Part shown: one piece after another, positions 1 to 10,639 of the stretch
How positions within the stretch are numbered: position 1 is the first letter of the stretch
Layout of the letters: each line of letters begins with the position of its first letter
Assembly: GCA_902806595.1 (NCBI GenBank)
Contig: CADCXC010000005.1
Span: forward strand, 1,364,001 to 1,428,000
Direction: 5' to 3'
Origin: Pyrenopolyporus hunteri
Taxonomy: Eukaryota > Ascomycota > Sordariomycetes > Xylariales > Hypoxylaceae
DNA length: 64,000 nucleotides
The notes under the pieces: generated by a model
Databases searched by the model: none
What the model was told of the DNA's origin: nothing
What the model saw: the letters and a program-made list of their open reading frames with translations, nothing else
Made by a program: the position numbers and the translations under genes

Positions 1-3000
1 GGGGGAGGCTCGATGCCTACCCATAGGTGTGAAAAGTAAACCCGCTCCTCCGTTTGCGATCCATCACATCACAGATGATTCTCCGACCTCAGTTTCATCT
101 TCCTGACCCCGGAGTAATAATACATAGCGAGATCAAGCAATCCCGAGTTCTTCCCCACGGCGTCGTGGCGGTTCCAGCGACCCGACGCTAAAGGCTGACG
201 CGGTTTGGGCGCATTGCTTCTTCGGGAGACATAAGATATGCTGTCGGCAGCATAACAATACCGACCTGGGCTGTTGGAGAGGTGCGTGCGCATTGTCGGC
301 GTCGTGTAAGCCCCATCCATCGTCTTAACTATCAGGTTCAGCCTCGACTATAGCTTATAGTCTGACATGGACCACCCATAGCTGAAAGACAGCCTCTCCT
401 TCAACCCACTTTCTGCGTTGGTCTTGGGAAGACTCGCTCGATGGAGGATCACTCACAGCCGATGAATCAGAGGATCTTCCGGGCCCTCCATAGACCCGTA
501 GTGAAACAACGCTCACCGAGATAATCATCCCCGTATGCGACCTCCACGCGTCGAAGTAAAGTCACTCATCAGACGTCAAATCTCCGGTATCTAGCTTTAC
601 TTGGAGGATTCTACTTGCTCGATACACAAGCAACCTGCTGATCCTACCAACAGAAATGAATAACGCTCTAGAACATCTCATCATTCATGCGTTCGCGCAG
701 ACTACCGTCCGTCGTAAACCCAACTATATGTTCACAACCGACAATTCATCTCACTTCTCCCCAGAGTTCCGCATATTGGCGTAAAACCCCTCATGTTCAA
801 GGAGCTGCGTGGTTGGCGTTGCTAAGAATATCCCATCAGCACGCATCCCATAGGACATCCCTTCCCCCGGATAGGCTTTACTCTGTAAGTGGCGAGAGTA
901 ATCACCATCGACTCCACAAAGAAGCGGAGGTCTTGTAGAGCCGGTTCCTAAGGCCATGACGAAGACAACGAACAGGATCACTAGATTCGCGTCAAGAGTC
1001 CGTAGGTAGTTTGAGCGTGTTCGAAGTTTCCGTCCGCCCGCCACGGATATGCACATGCGATCCTTTTTCTCACCGCAAACCGTCAACCCCCAATTTAGTA
1101 AGCATACAACTTCTTGGGTTCGGGGTTCCCCTATTCATTCCGCGAGTAATCACCCCTTGGAACAACAAAGTCTCTTACATTACGGGCGAGATCCCATTCT
1201 CCTGCCAAAGACGCATGACATATTTACCGAGGTTTTATTTTTGTTGTCATGCTGGAGCCCGACACATGGTGTTTTCGGTCAGTGGTACCATCTAGGAGAA
1301 GCTATGCAACCTGAAGTTTGGCCCGATGCGTGTTACCCTTACTCTTATACGACCGTAGCACAGGACTGGCGGGCGACACGCTGATCACGGCAGAGGACAG
1401 GCAAACATACTACCGTGGCTCCTGCAGGTCTTTGGGTAACCCTTCTCAAAGTTCTTGAGACGTTTGAGATTTTGACTGAATCTATCCGTAACTTAGCCCC
1501 GGGACGGCTAGAAAAGGAGTGTTACCACACTATATCGTGCGCTCCCTATGGACTAACAGTGAACATTGGACGAATATAATATGTCTTACTCCCAAGATAA
1601 TATAACCGACTTTATCACGAATATTGCTGCTGGGGTTTAAGTATCGTATCGGCCACAGGCTAAAAGCTCTATCAAGATTGAGGTTATAGTTCTACGATGC
1701 TTACAAGGTTAAGACCCGAGAAGTCTCAAGAAGTCGCTTGAACACTACATACCAAACCTGTGAACTATCTCTAGGTACTCGAGCAGAAGGCATCCATTTT
1801 ATTGTATGGCCCTTAAGTGACACTGTTATGGTAAGGAGAGACATATTGCCTAGGGGATAACCAAGCCCTCACTTACTATATTAGTGCCATCGCCATGGTT
1901 GCTTGCCGCCGTCTCGAACTAAAGGCAACATTGAACAAGCTGACGTAGATTTTAAATTCAAGTACACGGCCCCTTTCTACAGCATTTACCTGAAACGCTC
2001 AAGTCAATAGAAAATATTTGGCGAAGAGTAGATGATATACACGAGATACCCAGAATTAGGTAGCCATATTACGCGGTAGTGTCCCGTAGGTACTTCAACT
2101 AGCCTCCCCGAGCCTTTTACTACACCCCAGACGTGTTAGGGAGGTTCGGGAATATTATTGCTGGGAAGCCACGCCGTCTGCCACCGAACTGTTTCTGAAG
2201 CTTATTCGAATACCACCAGCGTTCGACATTATCAGAGTCTTAACTTTAACCCCCCTCTCCCCGTCATAACAGTTCAAGACTAGAGTCTCCGTATATGTCC
2301 TAACTCCTCCCGCAATGCCACAGATTAGCATCATTCACGTAGCCGAAATGAAATGCCCTTTTAATGATTCGATATTAGGCTTATATTGGTGGCACCTGCG
2401 GCACAACTCAAGCGTGAAATGACACCGTCGTACCGAATCTCCAGGCGGATGCAAACGGAGGTAATCTTAAATACATAGGTATATATCACATTACATATTA
2501 CGTACGTCCTGAGCACCTCCCTGTAAGGACAAAATCTTATTAAATTTGTCACTTCGTTTGACACTAGAGGGAGAAAGGTGGCTCGTTGCCGTATGTAGCT
2601 TGCCGGTACTGTATGTGCTAAGGAGAAGCTGATGGAGAGTATTTCATTTCTCTGCGGATTGTATATTATTCTTCTATCCCACTAGAAGGGCCGAGGTAGA
2701 CTAAGTACCATTTCACGACCGCCCGAACATATCGATGAATTCATAAGCTTGTTAGAAACGTAGATCGACCCTGGGGGATAACATAAATATCAGTTCATAT
2801 ATAGTCTCTGTAATTCGCGATTATCCGCTTGAGAGAACTGCTCTGGCATATGGGCTAATAAGACGGATAGTAGAGAGCGTATGTGTCAAAGCCGTGTGTC
2901 GATGTCTGTCCTCTCGTTAAATCAAGATGGACCGGAACAGCTACTCATATAGTAGATGGTATTATGCTCGAATAGTAACCGTAGTTATACTATTTCCCCG

Positions 3001-3213
3001 GTTATCTTCTATCCGTCTCAACACGGATTCTTTAGTAGCCCTTTCAAACTCAATCCCTATAAACCCAACCCTCCCCCACACGCTACAGCTGCGGATTAGG
3101 TCGTTTGACTTGACCTAGCACCCTCACAACACCAATCTTGGTCTTGGTATTTGGACAAGGCCTCACTCACTCACTCACTCACTCACACACACGCTCTCTC
3201 TCTCTCTCTCCCC
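1..3213. other. Gene-free left end, no recognisable feature
   Basis: No ORF here looks like a real protein: the longest are 60-111 codons, overlap one another on both strands and resemble no family I know. The sequence is of mixed composition with some AT-rich lines (for example 1561-1620, about one third G+C). It lacks the long A/T or C runs and tandem TAGG tracts common in the other intergenic regions, though single TAGGTA words occur (for example near 1003, 1773, 2058 and 2088). The last ~120 bp should be the 3' flank of the neighbouring minus-strand gene. It could be old decayed repeat DNA; no terminal repeats or transposase fragments were seen. Confidence 0.5.
3162..3211. repeat. TCAC/AC/CT microsatellite
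   Basis: Tandem TCAC units run into a short AC stretch and then a CT run. The tract lies just beyond the stop codon (3214-3216) of the minus-strand DUF7704-like gene, so it should be transcribed in its 3' UTR as GA- and GTGA-rich RNA. Confidence 0.9.
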
Positions 3214-3931
3214 CTAGGCACTCTTCCTCCCAACCACCCCCCTCCTCCCCTTCCCCACCCCCAACCCTCCAAACACGCCCGCCACCGTGGCCCACCTCAG
3301 GACATTCAGCACAGCGCTAACGCCCACGCCCCCCCACAGCATACCGTTCCAGGCCGGCGGGTGCCAGAACACGTCCGGGCCGACGCCGCGGTAGCAGGCC
3401 CAGACGTGGCCGTAGTCCGCGAGCGCGACCGCCGCGAGGTACCGCCGCGCGACCGCCGCCTGCGGCGTCCAGCTGCAGATCACGGCCACGGCCGCGAGCA
3501 GCAGGTACGCGTTGACTAGCTGGAGCTGCAGGACGAGGGCCTGGGGCGGGATGGTGCTGGAGGAGGAGGGAGGGGGTAGGGGCGCGTTGGGGACCTGCGC
3601 GGCGAAGAACCCGGTCGGGTCTTGGATGGCGGTTATGTACGCCCAGACGCTGTGGAGGGGGGAGGTTAGTTAGGTAGATTAGGTAGGTAGGGAGGGAGGG
3701 AGGGAGCTTGGTATGCGAGGGTGGAGTGTGGGTTTTTATATATTGTATGTGATGTGTATGGATATGACTGTGGATATGTAGGTGGATAGGTATATATGAA
3801 ATGGGTATCGAATGTGAGCCGGCTAGAGTAGCATGGAATTGTTGAGGTAAGTAAAGTGTTACCTACAGGAGAACGGGCTCAACGACGCCGAAGACGACGA
3901 GCGGGAACGCGGGGAGGCAGCTTTTTACCAT
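3214..3931 (-). CDS. DUF7704-like small fungal membrane protein
   Basis: Two exons, 3931-3867 and 3649-3214, joined over a 217-bp intron (donor GTAGGT, acceptor CACAG), give 166 codons plus stop. The N-terminus has the pattern of fungal DUF7704 proteins: a short basic start, then 'CLPAFPLVVFGVVEPVLL' (from about residue 5), followed by a 'DPTGFFAAQVP' motif. Three further hydrophobic segments suggest about four membrane spans with a short basic C-terminal tail. The family is common in Pezizomycotina and has no established biochemical role. Without the intron the N-terminal hydrophobic segment would be lost, which supports the splice model. The intron contains TAGG-type repeats. The family call is from recalled pattern, not a search. 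Confidence 0.72.
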
Positions 3932-5017
3932 TTTCGAGGCTAGCGAGCGATTAGGTGACGATCCTAGGTTATTAAAATATGTGATGTAGTAGGTAAGTAA
4001 GGTATAGTGCGGTACGGTACCTTAAGCTAAGGGAGCCGAGTAACTAGGGCTGGGAATGTGACGCGACTTATATATGTAGGTAGTCCTAGCCGTCTTAGCT
4101 GCAAGGGAGCTGTGTACTACTAGGTGCGCCTCTGTAGTTTAATCCGATAGCCTTTCTGCGTTGAGCGGATGGGATCGAGATAGTGGTGGTTCAAGACGTA
4201 GATTCTGTTAGTGCTAGGTATCTTTTCTGAGAGCTGGTGGGTTGCAATGGACAATGGTTATCTTATACAGGACAATGTTTCCTTAAGGCTAGGATTGGTG
4301 TGATTTACCGTATGACATGGGAAACTTGTCCTATTTTTCATTTGGTTCATTTATGGGATGAGGGAAACAAGCTTCGTAGGATGCCAATAGTGATACGCTG
4401 TTGGAAGTCTTCGTTGGAGTTGTCTTGGCCTTGCTGATATAATATTATCCTAGATTAGATAGAGCCTACCGAGGGTTGCATGCCTCGATCTTAGAGCTCC
4501 TAGGCACATAGAGAACATCAATATCATAAGCTTTATGTGAAAAGTGATCAAGGTTGAGGTATTAAGATTAACTTATGGGGACTGTGGTAAGTCTGACTAT
4601 CACCATCAGGTTCCACGTCCAGATTCTCCTTGGAATCCAACGCCAACGCCGTTGCTCACCTCCGCATCCCTCGAGCTAGCTTCTCCTTTACCGCATCAAT
4701 CATGCCTAGTAACGTAGATAGGTAGGTAGCCTGATGCAGCATTCAAAGATGTACACAACTTGAATGGTCCGCACGGCACGGGATCGAAACGTAGCCCGGT
4801 ATCCTTTAAAAACAACTGTCGAATCATAGTGGCAACACTCAAGAGAAACGCCCATCCCATGCTTCCCGAATGTATACATCTCATGCCACTTCAGCCGCGT
4901 TCAAATCCAGAATACCTAGTCACGCCTTCGGTTATGAAAAATAGAAGGCAAACGAATGTCCCTAGGATAATACAACGAATGGGTGCGCCAAAACGGCGCG
5001 AGCATGACGAGGCACCT
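3932..5017. other. Intergenic, DUF7704-like promoter side and sur2 3' flank
   Basis: About 1.1 kb without a supportable gene. The stretch near 3932 should hold the promoter of the DUF7704-like gene, and the stretch before 5018 the 3' UTR of sur2. A 66-codon plus-strand ORF near 4237 has no coding character and was left out. Confidence 0.6.
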
Positions 5018-6192
5018 TTACTGAGCCTTTGCCGACTTCTTCTTGGCTTCCGCCTCGACGAACTCTTGGGCCTTGGTTCTCGATCGCTCGTACTTCAGCG
5101 AAGTATCACCGTGCCACATAGTTCCCAGTAGCCTATCCCAGAAAGTGAAGAACGGCTGCGCAAAGTTGGTCTTGATACCCCAGCTCTGGTGGTGGATATC
5201 GTGGTAGGCGGCGTTGTTCGAGGTGATATGCTGAAGGGGGTCCCAGGGTAAAGCATATCCGCAGTGGTCGTCGACGGTCTTGATCGAGGACATAACCCAG
5301 AAGAATATTCCCTGTCTGGGAGTCATAAGGGCGAGCTTGTACGCGAGCCCTGCGCCGGCTGTGTCGAGGAGGAAACCTTCGAACGGGTGGTTGTACAGAG
5401 CTCCGTAGGCGTAGGGGACGTAGAGTCTGTGGTGCCTCGAGTGGAAAGTGGCTGAAGCATTGTTAGTCACCGATATTTTTACTGAGAAAGAAAGGGACAG
5501 GGGTACGAACTGTAGAGCCACTTATTCTGGTGCATCAATCGGTGAAGGAAGTACTGCCAAGTGTCCAAGGCGGTGACGGCGACGAAGAGCTGGAACCCGG
5601 GGATGATAGCGTAGTAGATGGCCTTGGCAACCAGAAGCTCCCAGGTGGCGAAGGCGGGTACCAGGGCTCCGTCTGGGCCGGCGAGCTCGGAGGTGAGGAA
5701 AGGATAATGCCCACCAGCAAGGACGCCAGCCAACAGCGGGTGCGAAACAGCCATGTTCTTGGAGATGGTGGCAGCGTTGATTCCGAGGACACCGAGCACG
5801 GCGGGAAGAGCCCTCTGCGCCAAACGGACCCTCGTGGCCCAGACAGCCACGTCGTATTCCTCCATTCCCGTATATTGCGGCGGGTCGGTCTGGTTCAGGA
5901 AATAGGCCATGAAGCCCTGTATGACCTGCTGGAAGAGAACATCGCGAAGAACCTCGAATCGCGTGGCTTTGTTGCGCTGGGCGATCTCGGCAGGCGTGTG
6001 TAGGCGGTACTGCGGGAAGAGGTCGAGCGTGTCGATGATGTGGAAGAAGATGGAGACGACCCAATATGCGATCGTGGGCGCGAGGATAGACAGGTAGAAG
6101 TCGGGCAGCCAGGGAATCAAGTCTGGCGCTACGACGACCTCGTAGGAGGGGAGCGGCGGGAGGTCCGTGTTGGACGTCATGTTAACGGCCAT
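5018..6192 (-). CDS. sur2: Sphinganine C4-hydroxylase (Sur2-type fatty acid hydroxylase)
   Basis: Exons 6192-5511 and 5451-5018 flank a 59-bp intron (donor GTTCGT, acceptor TTCAG) and give 371 aa, close to yeast Sur2 (349 aa). Sur2 is an ER di-iron hydroxylase that converts dihydrosphingosine to phytosphingosine. All three histidine boxes are present: HRLMH at 217-221, HSRHH at 231-235 and HDIHH at 311-315. Family landmarks 'YVPYAYGALYNHPFEGF' and 'TVDDHCGYALPWDPLQ' surround them. The intron falls between the first and second boxes, at 'NKWLY'. Several hydrophobic segments precede the boxes. The C-terminus is basic (KKKSAKAQ), plausible as an ER-retention-type tail. A second Met four codons in (residue 5) could be the real start. 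Confidence 0.93.
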
Positions 6193-7816
6193 GACGCGGG
6201 GGTTGTCGTTGTTGTTCTTGTTATATTCTTATTACGCCAGACGCGGTGGATTTGTTGTAATTGAGGGACTTTCTCGGAGGTGTTCCAGATTAAGGAAGGG
6301 AGAATTACGGATTTCTATGCTGGTAACTCGCACCAGTACGGGTAGGTAGGGCTGAGAAGAAAAAGGATCGTCGCGAGGAAGAGAAAGGAGCGTAAGTAGT
6401 TAGATGATCTAACTATTTGAATAGTGAGTTGTAGGGACGAGCTTATTATTAAGAAAGAAGAAAGAATTATCTCGGGAATTATGAATTAGGGGATGTTCCC
6501 AACTTTGAGGATCGGTACCGTTACTTATTATTTTATGAGCGTGATATAAAGTTTTGGCGCGTCGGCAACTGTAAAGGTGAAAATTGGGTCTGAGTCGGAT
6601 CCTGAATTTGGGTCCTGAATTGGGTCTGTTAGTGGGCTCCCAGTGGTCCCTCAGTGGTCCCTCAATGGTCTCTGTCAGTGGCCAGTGGTCCGTCATCATT
6701 CCATTGTCAGTGCATCTCCTAGCGGGTCCCCCTTTTTATCAATTTTTATCAATCTCGGCCCTCTTTATCCGTCAATGTCCGAGATCACCTGTTTTCTGCG
6801 CCTTTGTATTTGTACCTTGTACCTATCGTACGAATCGGTGTATAAGGCGTCTGGTTGGAACTTCTTATGTACAGTGACAAGGAAAGAAAAGCAAGCAGTC
6901 TTGAAGCTGATCGATTCGGAAAAGGCACCATTATCGTATGAACTGTTGTACTTTTTAAGCATTGAAAGTTTATCTACTTAAGTTCCGCCGCCCGCGCAGT
7001 CCGCGCAGCCCGCATACCCAAGCGATGTAGCTCTAGCATCGCGCATTCTGCATGATGGGCATTAGTGGCAAAACACATTTCGTTGTATCGATACCTCGTA
7101 GGTAAAATCCTCAGGACCTCTGCATAATATCTCGGGTACATCATTCGGTACCATGGAAACCTCGGAAATCCGATCTCGACGACTTCTATATGTCAGCAAG
7201 GGGTTGGAGCCGGCAGTTCATTGAACAAAACAGGAAACCGAATCTAAAGCTGAGCGCTTATTGGAAATTTGAGGGCTTTAATCTCTTTACGTAGGTGCCT
7301 AGGTACGCAGGCAGCGAGATAATAATCAAAATCTACAATCGGAAGTTCAAACGGTAGCGCAACCTTAGCGAGACCCCGAAGCAACGGAAGGGTTACGAGC
7401 GATATGCATATACCTATGATTTACAGTGGCATGCGTCTATGCGGTATAACATATGTCTTATGTAATCCATAACGCTTACATAACAGGTACAATACCTCAG
7501 CTTCGACAGTACTTGATCCATGTACTATGTATTTGCAACAGGAAAAAAATACGGAGCAAAAAATTCTAGATCTAATCGATGTGCCCACGTTGGGCCTAGC
7601 GCGGTCGCCCCTCCATTTAAACTCCCACTTAATGCTCCTGCCCAAATTTTTGAGGGACTCCGCCAGTGGGAAAAAAAACTGCCCCTCACCTTTTGTCGCA
7701 AAAAGCCGTCTTCTTCCTCTCCTACTTAACAGCTTTCCATCGTCAATCCTTCCATAAACCACCCCCTTTTCCTCCTTGTCTATCGCTCATCTAAACTATC
7801 CATCCTCACCGTCAAC
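6193..7816. promoter_or_regulatory. Divergent promoter region between sur2 and TCTP
   Basis: About 1.6 kb between two divergent genes. Positions 7690-7816 on the plus strand form a pyrimidine-rich leader (CTTCTTCCTCTCC and similar runs) ending in CAAC before the TCTP start, as is usual in highly expressed fungal translation genes. Two near-copies of TTTTTATCAA occur near 6731-6750. A cluster of CAGTGGTCC repeats lies at about 6639-6690. No gene was recognised. Confidence 0.6.
6639..6690. repeat. Short tandem CAGTGGTCC repeat cluster
   Basis: About four imperfect copies of CAGTGGTCC or CAATGGTCT occur within some 50 bp, just after a near-duplication of GGGTCCTGAATT. The cluster lies in the sur2/TCTP promoter region. 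It may be simple slippage DNA or a binding-site array. Confidence 0.7.
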
Positions 7817-8611
7817 ATGATTATTTTCAGGGTATGCTACAACCTCCCTTTTTTTTAAAGAAGACCTCCGTGAAAAACCCCGTCAATACCTGCTAACCCC
7901 TCCTCCACCATCTAGGACGCTCTCACTGACAGCAAGGATGAACTCCTGTCCGATTCCTTCCCCCTGAAGGAAGTCGATGGAGTCGCCTACGAAGCTGACT
8001 GCGCTATGATTGAGATCGGCGCCGTCAACGTCGGTATGTTTTAATTTTCATGAAACCTCCAAGACAAAGAAATATACCCACTAACGGGACCGCATAGATA
8101 CTGGTGCCAACGCCTCTGCCGAGGAGGCTGACGAGGGTGTCGATGACAGCGCCCAGAAGGTCAACAACATCATCCACTCCTTCCGCCTCCAACCCACCAG
8201 CTTTGACAAGTCCTCGTATCTGTCGTACTTGAAGGGTAAGCTACGCTTTTTACCCTACCACGACTGGGACGTTGAACTAAGCGTCGTATTGTAGGCTACA
8301 TGAAGAGGCTCGCGAAGCACATCAAGGACAAGGGAGCCTCCGACGAGGAGGTCAAGGATTTCCAGACCAAGGCCCAGGCCTTCGCGAAGAAGATCGTCAG
8401 CAATTTCAAGGACTACGAATTCTACACCGGTGAGAGCATGGATGTCGACGGAATGTGAGTTCTTTCTATGCCTTACACCTTTCCCCTCACACACAATGAA
8501 CGACTGGTATACTAACTCTATTCTAGGGTTGTTCTTCTTAACTACCGTGAGGATGGTGTCACCCCCTATGTCACCGTCTGGAAGCATGGTCTGGAAGAGA
8601 TGAAGGTTTAA
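7817..8611 (+). CDS. tma19: Translationally controlled tumour protein homologue (TCTP/Tma19)
   Basis: Five exons (7817-7831, 7916-8033, 8098-8235, 8295-8454, 8527-8611) give 171 aa, the normal TCTP length. Every junction is GT-AG and keeps frame. The order of conserved blocks matches yeast Tma19: MIIF start, 'DELLSDSF', 'YEADCAMIEIG', 'GANASAE', 'VNNIIHSFRLQ', 'FYTGESMDVDGMVVLLNYRED' and a C-terminal 'WKHGLEEMKV'. TCTP is an abundant cytosolic, ribosome-associated protein linked to growth and stress responses. The first coding exon is only 15 nt (MIIFR), so gene finders may miss the start. The CT-rich leader upstream agrees with strong expression. Confidence 0.97.
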
Positions 8612-8952
8612 AAGCCTACCTAATGATCAGTGCGAAAACAAAAACCCGTTGACGAATACCATACATGAGACAAACCCAGACGACTTGACGCTTCTTTTCT
8701 ATGTCTATAAAACGCCCAGTCCAGGCTTACTACATAGATTCGTTCTCTTACGAATAGGGGCTGGCGCATTGCGCAGCCGAAGCCTAATTTCCCGGACGGA
8801 ATGCCAATCTATTACGAGTGTGTGCTCGACCCTCGGAATCATGCTTTTTAGTGACCTTGATATCTGTCTAAACCTCTCCATTGTTATACCCGAGCGCCGT
8901 TCGAATGCATATGATTTTTCAAAGTTCGAAACGCGCCTAGTCGTTCTTTGTC
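8612..8952. other. Convergent 3' region between TCTP and the proline-rich gene
   Basis: A 341-bp gap between two convergent stop codons, expected to hold both 3' UTRs. ORFs crossing it on both strands show no coding character. Confidence 0.6.
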
Positions 8953-10175
8953 TCACTTAAGTTTAGGTTTCGAAGCTATTGGTACCGGGGGCGGCGCACT
9001 TCCTTCGTTACCTCCCGTAGATAGTTGAGGTTTCTTTGCTGATGGCGGAGGAGGAGGGGGCTTCTTCTTTCCTATAATCCCTGAAATTTGTGCCATCGGT
9101 GACGTTGCCGTTCCTTGCTCGTTTTGCTCCACGCCGCCAAACCGCTGGCTTAGCCCATTCGCCGTCTTCAAACCCGAGGCCACTTGGTCCCCGTGTCTTT
9201 GCTGGAAGTTATACGCTGTCCCGGCGGCTGCTCTCGCGTCTGCTAACGATACTGACGACGGGTCCTTCTTGAAATTCGCTGCTGTCTTTAGTGCTGCTTG
9301 CTTCTCTGCCCACGTAGTACCTTGTGCTGGCGCGGCCGCGGGTTGCGACTGGGAGTTGCTAGCACTGAGGCGAGAGAAGCGGCTCTGTAGCTCGTTCAGT
9401 TGCCCGTTCGACGGTTTTGTAGATAATCCTCCTGCGGACGACGACGTCGTGGGCGAGCGGGCGGGAGGCGGCGGTGGAGGCCCGCTTGTCTTGCCTCCGA
9501 TCCCTAGCCCTGGCACTGATATCCCGGCTGCTCCTAGTCGGTCGATGGCTCCTTGGTTTAGATAGCCGGGGGGTTGGCTGGGCCCGGCCAAGACTGGGCT
9601 GTGTGCTGGGGCTGGAGATGCGCTTCCGCTCCGGGGCGGGAGTCGCGGAGGCAGTGAGGGAGGTCCGTTCGGCTTCGCTGGAGAGGAGGGAGATGGGACG
9701 TCTCGTCTATCGGGGTTATCTCTTCGAATGGGGGGTGGTGGGAGATGGGCCGTCGATAGTCCTGTGGTGTTGACTTTGTATGGCTTGGGCTCCGCAGTCG
9801 GCCCTTCCGTATGCTGCTGATGCGGTTGCTCGGCCCCGTATGTCTGTCTGGGATGCGTGGCCGACACTGGACTCTGGGTCCTGGACCCAGCCGGGCTCCC
9901 GCTTAGTCCGACGTGCTTTGGAGGTGGACCGAAGGAAGCGGGATCACGTAGCGAAGATATAGGGGTGGCAGAGTGATTGCTGGATGAGTGAGGAGCGGAC
10001 TTGTCTCCCCGGCCGACGAGACTCTTCTGTTAGTTGCATTAGTAGGTGTTGACAGCGTCTTAAGAATATATCGACGAGGCGTTTTTACCACTTGACCCTT
10101 AATAGTTGTCCCTTCTTTCTCAGGATGCCAGCCATGCTTGACGATCCCCATACCCTTTTCTTTCCAGTCCCCCAT
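8953..10175 (-). CDS. Proline-rich, SH3-ligand-type cortical protein (possibly AIM3-related)
   Basis: Exons 10175-10089 and 10026-8953 with a 62-bp intron (donor GTAAAA, acceptor TAACAG) give 386 aa. The N-terminus 'MGDWKEKGMGIVKHGWHPEK' is a compact charged motif that continues across the junction as 'GQVKSLVGRGDK', which supports the splice. The middle is disordered and rich in Pro/Ser, with polyproline runs suited to SH3 or profilin binding. A conserved-looking helix near residues 265-315 ('AALKTAANFKKDPSSVSLADARAAA') is followed by more polyproline and a basic end. This layout recalls fungal proteins named altered inheritance of mitochondria 3, which localise to actin patches. That link is from memory and uncertain; another verprolin-like adaptor is possible. 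Confidence 0.7.
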
Positions 10176-10639
10176 TGCGATTCGGTTTTGCTAGCATTGA
10201 GTTTACTGATGGATGTTTATGGTGGACAATTGCAGTGGACAATCACGATAATGGTGGCATCTCTATTATATGACTCGTAATTGTACAGGGACAAAGGGGA
10301 AGGTATGCGCAGGTAGTTACACAATACATGGTAGCTATATGCATGTATCCATATACTTACGTACGAGAGGCCCATTGTATGACGTATGTGGATATGCTGA
10401 GCCACAGCTGAGCGCCTCAATTGAAGAATAAGGGGACCCCCTTGCATTTCCACCCCACCACCAACCCAACCAAATATTGACTTTTTATTATCGATACATC
10501 GGTCGCGTCGCGTGTCGCCGTTAATTGGTGAAATTCCCAATCTTAGCCGCATTCGAGGGCGGCGGTAACGACCACGATTACGAGTGCGACGAGGGCGAGG
10601 ACAATCAATATATGACAATGAAATCTACGATGCACCATA
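10176..10639. promoter_or_regulatory. Divergent promoter between the proline-rich gene and mis12
   Basis: A 464-bp divergent intergenic region expected to contain both promoters and leaders. No specific site was recognised. Confidence 0.5.
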
